This document shows, in pieces, positions 26,458-35,523 of a DNA stretch of 64,000 bases. Origin of the DNA: Serinicoccus marinus DSM 15273 (GTDB lineage Bacteria; Actinomycetota; Actinomycetes; Actinomycetales; Dermatophilaceae); assembly GCF_008386315.1 (NCBI RefSeq), contig NZ_CP043808.1, positions 1,240,001 through 1,304,000 on the forward strand, written 5' to 3'. The translations under genes were made by a program, and so were the position numbers. Position 1 is the stretch's first letter; every line of letters begins with the position of its first letter. The notes beneath the pieces are model-generated. The model saw nothing but the letters and a program-made list of their open reading frames with translations. It ran no database searches and had not been told where the DNA came from.

Positions 26458-27404
26458 CTACCGCCCTGCCTCGAATGCCTCGCGGATCTCGCGTGGGATG
26501 CGCCCGGGGTCGGACACGGCATACCCGTGCTCGCGTGCCCACTGGCGCACCTCGCCGGGGCTGGCGGCGCGCGCGGAGGTGAGCGGTGTGGCCTCGGTCT
26601 CGACGTGGGTCTCCTCGTCGGCGTGGGCGAGGGCGGCGGAGAGGAAGCGGTAGGTCCACTCCTGGGCGAGGGCCCGGGTCTCGCAGAAGATGATCGGGAC
26701 GGTGGGGAAGCGGGCCTGGCACTCGCCGAGCGCGTCGGCGAGACGGCGGGGCGGACGCGGTCGAGCTTGAAGACGGCGGAGTATCGGTCCTCGACGACGA
26801 CGGCCGCGGTGGGCAGGGAGGAGAGGTCGGCGAGCAGGTAGCGCATCTTGCCGGTGGTCAGGGTGGAGACGAGGTCGACCAGGCTCTTGCGCTCGACCGA
26901 CGCGGCGACCCGGCCGGCGACCTCGATCGCGTAGTCGCCCGCCGGCAGCCCGTCGCGGCGGGTGGTGACCTGCTGGTGGTCGAAGGTCCAGGCATACCGC
27001 TCGTGGCTGTCGACGACGATCTCGAGGGTGGGAATCCCCGAGCCGCGCGCCGTGGGGAGACTGACCGCCGGTCGCGCCTGCTTGGCGGTGCGCGCGGTCT
27101 GCCAGAAGACCGCCTCGCGGCCGCGGGCTCGGGTGAGGACGAACTGCGAGCGGAACTCCTTTCCCCGGTCGAGGACGAGGTCGATGCTGGCGCCGCGCCG
27201 GATGCAGGATCGGGTGGGCACGACCTCGACCAGGTCGGGCTCGGCGGGCCATCCGGTGGCGCGGTGGCAGTAGACGTAGACCGTGCGCGGCCACGTCTCT
27301 TTCGCCTTGAGCACGATGCCGTCCGGCCCGAGGGGGATGCGCAGCAGGTAGGGCAGTCGCGAGCCGTCCTCGGGGTTGTGGGCGATGAGGAAGTCGTCCG
27401 GCAC
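26458..27404 (-). CDS. ERCC4-domain nuclease fused to Lsr2-type DNA-binding domain (one frameshift)
   Basis: About 315 residues. The middle holds an XPF/ERCC4 nuclease motif, LEIVVDSHERYAW, then GDYAIEVAGRV and VERKSLVDLVSTL, which supplies the GDXnERKX3D catalytic signature. The C-terminus VRQWAREHGYAVSDPGRIP matches the Lsr2 AT-hook-like DNA-binding domain. The frame slips by one base near 26745 between FKLDRVRPA and RLADALGECQARF. The second copy at 49968-50908 has the same slip at the same place. The start is GTG, four bases after the stop of the small RHH gene. A structure-directed nuclease targeted to AT-rich DNA is a reasonable guess. Confidence 0.8.
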
Positions 27405-27408
27405 GGAT

Positions 27409-27696
27409 TCAGGGTATGCCGTCGGCCCGGTGATCGGCGCTCAGCTGAGAGTCTCGACGGGCCTCGTCCCGTGCGGCGAGGGTGTCCTCGCTATGGATGC
27501 CGAGGGGTGGGTTGGCCCTGATCTCGGCGAAGAGACGCTCGCGCCGAGCCGTGGTGTCTTTTTTGCGGAGGTCCTTCTCGACGAGTTCCTTGAGGTAGTC
27601 CGACAGGCTCAGGTGCCGCCGCGCGGCCTCGGCTTTTGCCGCCGCGGCCAGAGCGTTGTCCACGGAACTGATCTTCAGGTTCGTGCTCACGGTCAT
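27409..27696 (-). CDS. Small ribbon-helix-helix-like protein
   Basis: Predicted 95 residues. The segment STNLKISSVDNALAAAAKAE followed by RRHLSLSDYLKELVEK looks like a CopG/RHH DNA-binding fold, as in antitoxins. No PIN, RelE or other toxin gene is adjacent. Instead the ERCC4-Lsr2 gene starts four bases downstream, so this may be its regulator or DNA-targeting partner. The ATG at 27696 is preferred; the frame is open further upstream. Confidence 0.6.
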   Translation of the reverse strand: MTVSTNLKISSVDNALAAAAKAEAARRHLSLSDYLKELVEKDLRKKDTTARRERLFAEIRANPPLGIHSEDTLAARDEARRDSQLSADHRADGIP

Positions 27697-27792
27697 CAGC
27701 GTACTGCCGGTGCATCCAGGTGCATGCTGATCGCACAATTGTCAGGCAGGCCCTAGGGACTAGGGAAGAGCCGGTACAGAAAATGCGAAGAG

Positions 27793-28458
27793 TTACTCGA
27801 TGACCGTTGAGAGCGTCGTTCCTTCGCTGGAGATATCCATCATGTCTTCCACCGTGAGATCGAAGGGCTCGCCGGCAGTGACGCCATATCCGATGGCGTA
27901 CTCCAATTCACGACCCGGTTGGATCACCGCGCTCGGAGTCTCCAGGCCGCTCTCGTAGTCGTACACCTCCTCGGCAGCTTGACTACCGGTCGTGGCGCGC
28001 GTGTAGACGTTGAAGGACTCGAGGGGCTCGTCGCCCGTGTTCTCGACGAGGACATCCATGCGGACGAACGTCTCCCACTCGCCGGACAGGAAGTCCGTAC
28101 TGGATGGCGTGAACTCCTCCGGGGCGCTGATGGTCACGGTCATGTTGTCGCTGACCTGCACCGGAGAGCCGAACTCGGGCCCTGAAGCATCAGCACTTTC
28201 CTCCTCATCGCTCGGGTCCTCTGCCTCGTCGCTGGTCGACTCCTCGGCAGCCGAAGTCTCGTCCTCCGCGTTACTTTCCGTGTCTGACGCCTCGGCCTCC
28301 GCGGACGACTCGTCCGCCGCATCCTCGCTCTCCTCGGCCGACGACTCCTCAGCTGCCGAAATCGTGGCGTCATCAGAGGCGTCCTCGCCCTCGCCACACG
28401 CGGACAGAAGCGCGGCGGTCGTGAGCATGGAGACGGAAAGGGCAGAGATTCGTCGCAT
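27793..28458 (-). CDS. Lipoprotein with acidic Ser/Glu linker and DUF4352-like domain
   Basis: Predicted 221 residues. A signal peptide ends in the lipobox LLSACG. Residues about 25-95 are nearly all Ser, Glu, Ala and Asp, a flexible linker through the cell wall. The C-terminal part (VTISAPEEFTPSS, VRMDVLVENTGDEPLESFNV) resembles DUF4352 immunoglobulin-like domains found on actinobacterial lipoproteins. The gene and its surroundings are clearly lower in GC than the rest of the window. Function unknown. Confidence 0.75.
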   Translation of the reverse strand: MRRISALSVSMLTTAALLSACGEGEDASDDATISAAEESSAEESEDAADESSAEAEASDTESNAEDETSAAEESTSDEAEDPSDEEESADASGPEFGSPVQVSDNMTVTISAPEEFTPSSTDFLSGEWETFVRMDVLVENTGDEPLESFNVYTRATTGSQAAEEVYDYESGLETPSAVIQPGRELEYAIGYGVTAGEPFDLTVEDMMDISSEGTTLSTVIE

Positions 28459-28749
28459 GGGTAAGTCCTCTGGTGTCGTTCAAGGTGTGTGTTCCGCGAA
28501 AATACGTGACGACATCCGCCACGTCGTCGGTCATGTGCCAATCGTTATCGAACCGCAATGTGTACTCTGCTTCTCCGTTGCGCCTCTTCGCCGCGCCTGT
28601 TTGGATGAAGCCATGACGACGATTCGCTTCGGAATCCCTTCGAGGTGTTGCGCTGCCGCGTCCGTTCAACGCGATCGCGACTCGAGTCCGGCGTCGAGTG
28701 AGGCCGTGGCCGCTCTTCCTGGCCTCGTCGTCCTTGAGAGGCACCAGCG

Positions 28750-29679
28750 ATGACCATCCCGGACTACCAGTCGCTGATGCGCCCTGTCCTGGAGCTGCTC
28801 GATGAGCAAGACACCTGGCTCTTCCGGGACGTCAGGTCGACCATGGCCGACCGGCTCGAGCTCACGGTCGCCGAGCGTGAGAAGCGGCTACCCAGCGGAC
28901 GGCAGACAGCGTTCAGCAACAGGGTGGGCTGGGCGCTGACCTACCTGGTGCAGGCTGGTCTGGCCGAGCGACCGCGTCGTGGGAGTGCTCAGATAACCAC
29001 GACGGGCCGGTCGGCTCTGCAGGAGTTGCCGGACCGCATCGACACCTCCACCCTGGAGCGGTACCCAGCCTTCAGGGCCTTTCGGGAACGATCCAGGACT
29101 ACGACGACCGGCGATGCGCCAGCTGCCGATCCGGCGAACAGCCGTGAAGCTGCAGAGGCAACGCCGCACGAACTCATCGAGGGCGCGGTGCGGCAAAGTC
29201 GGGCCGCGCTGGAGGCCGAGGTTCTGGCTCGAGCGCTCGAGCTGTCACCCACAGGCTTCGAGGATCTCGTCATGGCGCTCTTGGAGAGCATGGGCTATGG
29301 GCCCCTCGGCACCGTGCAGCGCACCAGTACCACCGGTGATGCAGGGGTAGACGGCATCATCAGCCAGGACCCACTCGGTCTTGATCGAATCTATGTACAG
29401 GCGAAGCGGTACGCCGTCGACCAGCCGGTGGCCAGGCCTCGCATCCATGAGTTTGCGGGCGCGCTGCTCGGCAAGCAGGGTGATCGTGGGGTCTTCATCA
29501 CGACATCGAGGTTCACCTCGGGTGCAGAGCAGGAAGCCGAGCGGATCAACGCGCGGATCGAGTTGATCGACGGGGTGCGGCTCGCCAGCCTGCTCGTTCA
29601 CTACGGGGTAGGCGTACAGGTTCAGAGCACCTTCGAGCTGTATCGGCTGGACGAAGACTTCTTGGACTCGATCGGGTGA
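28750..29679 (+). CDS. mrr: Mrr-type restriction endonuclease (type IV)
   Basis: Predicted 309 residues. The N-terminal Mrr_N winged-helix (MTIPDYQSLMRPVLELLDE, FSNRVGWALTYLVQAGLAE) joins to an Mrr catalytic domain with the PD-(D/E)xK pattern GDAGVDGII and YVQAKRY. Such enzymes cut methylated foreign DNA without a partner methylase. The gene stands alone, with lower GC than its neighbours, which suggests transfer. The ATG directly follows the dinucleotide-rich CACCAGCG and has no strong ribosome site. Confidence 0.9.
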   Translation: MTIPDYQSLMRPVLELLDEQDTWLFRDVRSTMADRLELTVAEREKRLPSGRQTAFSNRVGWALTYLVQAGLAERPRRGSAQITTTGRSALQELPDRIDTSTLERYPAFRAFRERSRTTTTGDAPAADPANSREAAEATPHELIEGAVRQSRAALEAEVLARALELSPTGFEDLVMALLESMGYGPLGTVQRTSTTGDAGVDGIISQDPLGLDRIYVQAKRYAVDQPVARPRIHEFAGALLGKQGDRGVFITTSRFTSGAEQEAERINARIELIDGVRLASLLVHYGVGVQVQSTFELYRLDEDFLDSIG

Positions 29680-29684
29680 CAGTA

Positions 29685-29701
29685 GCTCGCGCAGCGCGAG
29701 C
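29685..29701 (+). terminator. Hairpin between convergent mrr and DUF429 genes
   Basis: A perfect 7-bp stem GCTCGCG / CGCGAGC with a 3-base loop starts six bases after the mrr stop. It could end transcription from both sides. Confidence 0.5.
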
Positions 29702-29725
29702 CGCAGACTCGCGGTCCGCTCGGGT

Positions 29726-30493
29726 TCACGGCCCTGTGATTCGGGCCCGAGGCGTCGCCGGGTGGCTCGGCGGCGGGGGGGCGACGATGTAGCCGGAGCG
29801 GACATCCCCGTAGACCTCCAGCGCACCGGGGGAGCGCCGCCACAACCAGGCGAGGTGGGCGCAGAAGATCGCGTCGATCTCGTCCTCGACGTGCTCCAGG
29901 TGCATGGGGCGGGTGGCGTGCTCGACGGCATACCGGATCTCCCGCCAGCGCTCGCTGTCGCTCACGTCGAGACCGGACAGGCCTTCCATCCGGTCGAGCA
30001 GCTCGACCATGGCGGCGACGCGGTCCGTGACGGTGCGGCCGCGCTTGCCCTTGTAGGGCAGGATGCGCCCGAGGCCGAACAGTCCCACTATCGCCGGGTG
30101 CGGGTAGACCTCCAGGCAGACGCCGCGGCCGATGGTGGAGGGGTCGGTGGTCCATCCATGGCGCTGCGCGAGCCGGGCCGCCCGCGGCGGATCCATGTAG
30201 GCCTTGCTCGTGTTGCTCGCGTGGCAGCCTGCGTCGAAGCGCCCGAACGCCGAGGTGATCATGCGCTCGCAGGGTCGCTGCCCGGTCGGGTTGTGCACGA
30301 TCAGCGGTGCGTCGATCGCGACCACCTCAGGGTTCGGGTATGCCCGCAGCCAGTCGTCGATCTCCTCGTCCGAGCGGCAGGTCGCCGAGCCGACGAGCCG
30401 TCCCTCGTCGTCGACCGCGGCGAGGCCGGTGCGAGCCCGGTCGTTCCAGGCGAGATCGATGCCGAGACACGACGCTGTCCTCACCCCGGTCAC
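29726..30493 (-). CDS. DUF429 protein (predicted RNase H-like nuclease fold)
   Basis: Predicted 255 residues. CLGIDLAWNDRARTGLAAV at the N-terminus, VVAIDAPLIVHNPTGQRPCE and the C-terminal EDEIDAIFCAHLAWLW match DUF429. The family has an RNase H-like fold with conserved acidic residues, and its activity is not established. The GTG at 30493 is chosen because GGGGA lies upstream; an earlier GTG at 30520 would overlap the neighbouring gene. Confidence 0.75.
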   Translation of the reverse strand: MTGVRTASCLGIDLAWNDRARTGLAAVDDEGRLVGSATCRSDEEIDDWLRAYPNPEVVAIDAPLIVHNPTGQRPCERMITSAFGRFDAGCHASNTSKAYMDPPRAARLAQRHGWTTDPSTIGRGVCLEVYPHPAIVGLFGLGRILPYKGKRGRTVTDRVAAMVELLDRMEGLSGLDVSDSERWREIRYAVEHATRPMHLEHVEDEIDAIFCAHLAWLWRRSPGALEVYGDVRSGYIVAPPPPSHPATPRARITGP

Positions 30494-30509
30494 TTCTCGG
30501 TCCCCGGTC

Positions 30510-31259
30510 CTACGTCTCACGAGCTCGGCGCGCTGCGCGCTTCCCGAGTCGCCACTGGCTCCACCATGCCCACACCACGACCACCCCTGTCACGAACGCG
30601 AGGGCCCACCAGGTGTCGGTCAGCAGCACCGGGCCGGTGAATCCTTCCGGCAGGTCGGAGCTGACCCCGACATAGCTATCGCCTTCCCCCGGCGGCGTGA
30701 GGTCTGCCCCAGTCGCGACTGCGGCGAGGGTGATGGCCGTCGCCAGCCCGACCACCACGGCGGTGGCGCGGCCCAGGGTCCAGGCGAGCGTCGGCATACC
30801 CCGTCCCGTCCGTGCCTGCCGACGCGCGGCGACGGTCGCGACGACGGCCACCACCAGGAACGGTGCGAAGGCGAGCAGCCCCACCACCCACGGGCTGCCC
30901 TGCCCCTCGGCCGTGCGCGCGACCAGAGACTCCGGCAGGATCTCCGCCACCCCACGCATCGGCCCCAAACCCATCTGCAGCCAGGTGGAGGTGATCATCA
31001 CGGCGAGGAACAGGCCTCCGACGATCACCACCAGGACGGCCGCCGCGGCCATGTTGCGCAGGCCGATGGCCCACAGCCGGCCGTCCGTGGCGATGTCCAG
31101 CGGGTTGATCTCACCGGACTGCTGCTTGTCGGGGTCCCACTTCACCGTGCCCCGCCCGCCGCAGAGCAGGCACCAGTCCTCATGGGTGGGGCCGACGGGT
31201 CTGCCCGTCCCCCCGCAGCGGGGGCAGTACCACTCTCCGATGGACGCTTGCCGGGCCAT
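30510..31259 (-). CDS. Membrane protein with N-terminal DnaJ-like zinc motif
   Basis: Predicted 249 residues. Two CxxCxG-like pairs near the start (WYCPRCGGTG and WCLLCGGRG) form a DnaJ-type zinc site. Four hydrophobic segments follow (for example AAAAVLVVIVGGLFLAVMI and ALAFVTGVVVVWAWWSQW). The ATG at 31259 opens with MARQASIGEWYC. Function is unknown; the fold suggests a membrane-anchored zinc-ribbon protein. Confidence 0.7.
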   Translation of the reverse strand: MARQASIGEWYCPRCGGTGRPVGPTHEDWCLLCGGRGTVKWDPDKQQSGEINPLDIATDGRLWAIGLRNMAAAAVLVVIVGGLFLAVMITSTWLQMGLGPMRGVAEILPESLVARTAEGQGSPWVVGLLAFAPFLVVAVVATVAARRQARTGRGMPTLAWTLGRATAVVVGLATAITLAAVATGADLTPPGEGDSYVGVSSDLPEGFTGPVLLTDTWWALAFVTGVVVVWAWWSQWRLGKRAARRARET

Positions 31260-31402
31260 GATGAGCCTTCCTGGTCCCGGTTTCACGGTCCGGGATCGAG
31301 TCACACGGTTCCCAGGAGACTACACCGCGGGTCACATGACGGCCGGGCTTGCAGGCGACGGCGTCAAAGGCGGGAGGCGAGGGAGTCACCTACATTGGGT
31401 GC

Positions 31403-31576
31403 ATGACCCACGACACCGACCAGGGCGGCACCGTCTCCGAGGGTGGCTCGGGCGCGCTGAACCGCGAGACCACCGACGGTGGTGCCGACGCCGTGCCCGA
31501 GACGCCCGACACCAACGACACGGGCACCGACGACGCCACGGACGAGGACGACCCGGACGGCGACACCGCCCGCTGA
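31403..31576 (+). CDS. Small acidic protein
   Basis: Predicted 57 residues, rich in Asp, Thr and Gly and lacking hydrophobic runs (ETPDTNDTGTDDATDEDD). It is disordered by appearance. It precedes the DUF2200 gene by 13 bases and is probably cotranscribed. Ribosome site is weak. Function unknown. Confidence 0.45.
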   Translation: MTHDTDQGGTVSEGGSGALNRETTDGGADAVPETPDTNDTGTDDATDEDDPDGDTAR

Positions 31577-31589
31577 CGACGATCGCGCC

Positions 31590-31930
31590 ATGAGCCGCAT
31601 CTTCACCACCAGCGTCGCGTCGGTCTACCCGCACTACGTCACCAAGGCCGAGCGCAAGGGACGCACCGAGGCAGAGGTGCGCGAGGTCATCGAGTGGCTG
31701 ACCGGCTTCGACGACGCCACCCTGACCCAGCACCTCGAGGACGGGACGACGTTTGAGGACTTCTTCGCCGCCGCGGAGATCAACCCCAACGTCGACCAGA
31801 TCACCGGGTCGGTCTGCGGGGTGAAGGTGCAGGAGGTCGAGGACCCGCTCATGCAAAAGATCCGCTTCCTGGCAAGCTCGTCGACGAGCTCGCCAAGGGT
31901 CGGCCGATGGAGAAGGTCCTCCGCTCCTGA
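31590..31930 (+). CDS. DUF2200 family protein (one frameshift near the end)
   Basis: About 113 residues. MSRIFTTSVASVYPHYVTKAE and VIEWLTGFDDATL match DUF2200. One base seems missing at about 31872: after MQKIRFL the expected KLVDELAKGRPMEKVLRS continues in the next frame and ends at 31930. The family is small, cytoplasmic and of unknown function. Confidence 0.75.
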
Positions 31931-31970
31931 TGGGTCGCCCCGAGGGTCACGCGCGGCGAGGGGAGCGAGG

Positions 31971-32561
31971 GTGAGCGAGCACCTGCCGCTGCCGGGCGAG
32001 GGCACGGCATACCGCGACAAGAAGGTCAGCAAGCGCACCCTGCGCGCGGCGCGCCGCTCCCTCGCGCTCGCGCTGCAGCCGGGCGAGCAGGTGCAGGGAC
32101 TCTTCGTGAGCTGGCGGATCCGCCGCAGCATCAGCCTGCTCGTCGTCACCGACCGGCGGCTGCTGACCCTGGGTGACCCGAGCGCCGGGCTCCCGGTCGT
32201 CGACGACGTGCCGCGCAGCGTCGTCACCGAGCTGCAGGTCGAGCGGGTCAAGACCTTCAGCATGGGTCGCGTCACCGCGGTGACGGAGGAGGGGCCGGTC
32301 GGTCTCGGCACCCTCGACTATGGCCCGGAGACGTTCAACGGTCTCGACGAGGCGTGGGCGCGGGCATCAGGGCGGCTGCCGGTCATCCCCACGCTGGGTC
32401 GGCCAGGGGCTGAGCCGCCGCGCGAGGACGAACCCGTGCCGCCCGAGGGTGGCTGGCACCCGCTGGTCGCCGAGCTCGAGTCGCTGGCGCGCCTGCACCG
32501 CAGCGGAGCACTCACGGACGGCGAGTTCGCCGCGGCGAAGGCACGGTTGCTGGGGCGCTGA
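31971..32561 (+). CDS. bPH-like / SHOCT-domain protein
   Basis: Predicted 196 residues, GTG start at 31971 after GGGAGCGAGG. The middle (ISLLVVTDRRLLTLGD) resembles bacterial PH-like domains, and the last 30 residues (LESLARLHRSGALTDGEFAAAKARLLG) are a SHOCT helix pair, which usually drives oligomerisation. Function is not known. It lies in line with DUF2200. Confidence 0.7.
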   Translation: MSEHLPLPGEGTAYRDKKVSKRTLRAARRSLALALQPGEQVQGLFVSWRIRRSISLLVVTDRRLLTLGDPSAGLPVVDDVPRSVVTELQVERVKTFSMGRVTAVTEEGPVGLGTLDYGPETFNGLDEAWARASGRLPVIPTLGRPGAEPPREDEPVPPEGGWHPLVAELESLARLHRSGALTDGEFAAAKARLLGR

Positions 32562-32587
32562 CCTGGGTCGATGCGTGGCGGCAGGGT

Positions 32588-33991
32588 ATGTCGGTGCCGG
32601 CTCGTACTGTTGTTCGTATGAAGTCAGGGTGGGGGAGCGAGGCGGCCGGTGGTCGTGCCGGGGGAGTGTCGGCGGTGCTGGCTGGTCTGGCTGATTCGCT
32701 CGAGCGGTCGGTGGCGGCGCTCGGGTCGCCGGCTCTGCTGCAGGAGAGTGAGCTGGGGGATGTGTTGGGCGTGCTCGACGGGGTGGCGGTCCGGACCCAC
32801 GCGTTGCTGGTGGCGGTGGCGCGCGAGGGGTTGGCGCGAGGGTTGCACCAGGAGGCCGGTTTCTCCGAGGTGGACTGGGTCCGGTTGGTATGCCCGGGGC
32901 TCGCCTCGCGGACCGCGATCGAGATCGCGATGGTCGCCCGTGCCGCGCAGCAGCGGGTGCATGTCCCGTTGGTGGACGCGGTCCAGGACGGGGGTGTGCC
33001 GGTGCACCGCGCCGCCCAGGTCCTGCGGGCACTCACGAGGATCCGGCCCGCGCTCGGGGAGGGCGAGTATGCGGAGGCGACCGAGCTGTTGACCGTGGCC
33101 GCGGCGCGTGAGGAGTTCGACGAGCGGGACCTGGGCAGGATCACCGCCAAGCTCGTGGCGACCTGCCTGTCCGAGAAGGAGCAGGTGGCGCGCGCCCAGG
33201 CGCGCCACGAGATGCGTGACGTGTACGAGTCGTCCCTCGCGGACGGCTCGTTGCGGCGTTTCGTGCTGACTGTGGGCAGCGATGCCGACTACGAGGCGAT
33301 CCGGGCGGTGCTGATGTCGCCGCTGGCTGCACCGGCGCCTCGCCCCGATGCGACCACGGACGCGATCACAGAGTCGAGCACGGATGCTGGGGAAGCTGGT
33401 CGTCTGATCCCTGACGGTGGGGCTGCCGAGGCCGTCCACGCCACCACTGGCGGCGGACCCACGGTGGCCGGGCTGGACCTGCGCACCGCGGGTCAACGGC
33501 GCTACGACGCGTTCATGACGGTCTTCCGCCGTGGCGTGGCGGGCACGCAGGGTCAGCCCACCACCCCGAAGGCGCAGGTCATGGTGACCATCGGGCTGCA
33601 GGAGCTGCGCGGTGCCCTGGGTGGGACCGGGCGCACGGTGCACGAGGGCACGGTGCCGGCCCACGAGGTGCGTCAGCTGGCGTGCGAGGCCGACCTCATT
33701 CCCGCCGTGCTGGGCGAGGCGGGGCAGATCCTCGACCTCGGTCGCGCCAAGAGGCTGGTCACCCCTGGTCAGCGACGGGCGCTGGCGCACCGGGACGGCG
33801 GCTGCACCTTCCCCGGGTGTCACGTGCCCGCGACCTGGTGCGATGCGCACCATGTCGTGCACTGGGCCCGCGGTGGCCGCTCGGACCTGGGCAATTACGC
33901 GTTGCTCTGTCCGCGGCACCACACGTGGGTGCACCAGCACGACGCGGGTGCCGACGTCGACGAGACCGGTGTGCGGTGGCGGCTGCGATGA
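32588..33991 (+). CDS. DUF222/HNH endonuclease (13E12-repeat type), intact copy
   Basis: Predicted 467 residues from ATG 32588 (457 from ATG 32618). The N-terminal half is the helical DUF222 domain. The C-terminus has the HNH zinc/metal motif: CTFPGC, CDAHHVVHWARGG and LLCPRHHTWVHQH. The family is abundant and repetitive in actinobacteria and resembles the mycobacterial 13E12 repeat proteins. Two more copies exist in this window: a 5' fragment at 22525 and a decayed one at 51133-52482. It stands alone as a transcription unit. Confidence 0.88.
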   Translation: MSVPARTVVRMKSGWGSEAAGGRAGGVSAVLAGLADSLERSVAALGSPALLQESELGDVLGVLDGVAVRTHALLVAVAREGLARGLHQEAGFSEVDWVRLVCPGLASRTAIEIAMVARAAQQRVHVPLVDAVQDGGVPVHRAAQVLRALTRIRPALGEGEYAEATELLTVAAAREEFDERDLGRITAKLVATCLSEKEQVARAQARHEMRDVYESSLADGSLRRFVLTVGSDADYEAIRAVLMSPLAAPAPRPDATTDAITESSTDAGEAGRLIPDGGAAEAVHATTGGGPTVAGLDLRTAGQRRYDAFMTVFRRGVAGTQGQPTTPKAQVMVTIGLQELRGALGGTGRTVHEGTVPAHEVRQLACEADLIPAVLGEAGQILDLGRAKRLVTPGQRRALAHRDGGCTFPGCHVPATWCDAHHVVHWARGGRSDLGNYALLCPRHHTWVHQHDAGADVDETGVRWRLR

Positions 33992-34268
33992 TCTCGCCCC
34001 GCACCCGGCCCCACCGTCGGCCGGGCTACTGGCCTGCGCGCCGCTCGGGTTGGTGTGCGAGGCAGGGGTTGGGAGAGGCAAGCTGGCTGGGCGAGGAAGC
34101 GAGCGGGTTGTCTGCCGGCCGGCGTGACTGGATCATCTCCTCGCGACGGGCCACCACCGCGGGGCTCTCACGAATGAGGGGTTCATGGTGGCGAAGACGC
34201 GGTTGCCGGACAGCTGACCCGCGCCGTTCATCTGGGCCCGACCTGCGCCTACCTGGGGCATGACAACG
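33992..34268. other. Intergenic region between convergent HNH and jetD genes
   Basis: About 280 bases. The first 60 or so also follow the decayed DUF222-HNH copy, so the repeated unit extends past the gene. Nothing else was recognised. Confidence 0.4.
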
Positions 34269-35521
34269 TCACGGACTGTCGTCGCGCACAGCCTGCAGCA
34301 GGGTGTCGAGGACGGCTTCCTCGTGTACGCCGCGCCCATGACTCCGCATCGCCGCGCCCAGGTCGGGGTCCCAGCCTGGCTCTACCTCACCTCCGCTCAG
34401 AGCCGGACCCGAGATGGACCGCGACACTCCGGCAAGGTAGTCCTGCGCTGACATCAACCATGGGCGTGCGCCATATCTCATCATCGCCCGGTTGGCGATG
34501 GCCACGCCCGGCCAGTCGAGGTCGCCGTGATACCGCAGCTCCACCCCGGCCGCCGCCAGGTCCACGAGCAGCCGGTCGACCACGAGATTGGGCTCACCGG
34601 AGGTGCACACGACCGCCCACCCGGGTATGCCGTCCTGCGCGACCGCCTCCAGGACGCGCGGGTTCTCGCACACCAGCACGAGGATGCCCGGCTCCGGGAC
34701 CAGCGTGCCCGTTCTGCGCAGCTCCCACTCGGTCAGGTGCACGGGGTCACCGGCCCTGGCGCTGGCCGCCAACCTGGCGCCCAGCGGGCCACCATCCACC
34801 AGCCGCAGTCCCCAGACCAGGCAGGTCCGCGACAGCAGATCGGGCGCGACGCCCGCCCGGCCCACAGCTCCTCCACCTCCCGCGCCGCAGTGGGCACGGC
34901 GGTGTCCCTGGCTGCGGCCAGGGCTCGGACCACGACGTGGTGGAGCACGGTGCCCCGGTCCAGCGCGTGCGCGTCCCCCAGCAGCCGGGCGGCGAGCTCG
35001 ACCCGGGAGAGGGCATACCGATGCTGACCCGGGGGGTCCGTCGTGTCCTGGGCGAGCTCGGCCATGACAGCGGCGGCCGCCCGCACGATGTCCTCGGCGT
35101 CGTCCCGGCCGGTCAGCACGCCGGTGCTGCGCAGACCGGCTACCCACCGGTCGGCCCAGGGCTGGGTCACGAGCTCACCTGCCAGCGCCAGCGGCGCCTC
35201 GCGGGCCGCGAGCTGCTGCGCCCGCGCGGCCGGCCGGTCCAGGAGGGGCTGACCCGTCACCGCAGGCAGGACCTCAGCCAGCCCGCCGATCCCGGACCGC
35301 TCCCGCAACCGGGCGTCCAGGCCCGCCAGGTCCACCCGGACCCGGGCCCGCACCGCCGGCCGGCCCAGCAGCGCCGCCACGGCCTGCCGCTCCCCCCGTG
35401 TCGCGGGCGACAGCACGACATACCCCTGCGCTTGGAGACCCGCACGCTCGAAGCGCGCCCGGACCCGCTCCCAGGTGCGGCCCAGCTCGGGATCCGCGAC
35501 CCATGCGGGGGTCACCCCCAT
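34269..35521 (-). CDS. jetD: Wadjet protein JetD (DUF2399, Toprim-like) with one frameshift
   Basis: About 417 residues. The N-terminal part (MGVTPAWVADPELGRTWE) is followed near 34855 by a change of frame into a C-terminal domain with ILVLVCENPRVLEAVAQD, CTSGEPNLVVDRLL and RYHGDLDWPGVAIANR. The EN and DLD motifs are those of DUF2399 Toprim-type nuclease domains. In Wadjet, JetD is the nuclease that cuts plasmid DNA after JetABC has extruded a loop. The ATG is two bases after the JetC stop. The frameshift lies in GC-rich sequence around CGGGCGCGACG. Confidence 0.85.
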
Positions 35522-35523
35522 CC

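Noticed and set aside
27409-27696. Toxin-antitoxin pair made of the RHH protein and the ERCC4-Lsr2 protein
   Set aside because: The nuclease is much larger than usual toxins and no toxicity feature can be read from sequence; kept as an open two-gene module.
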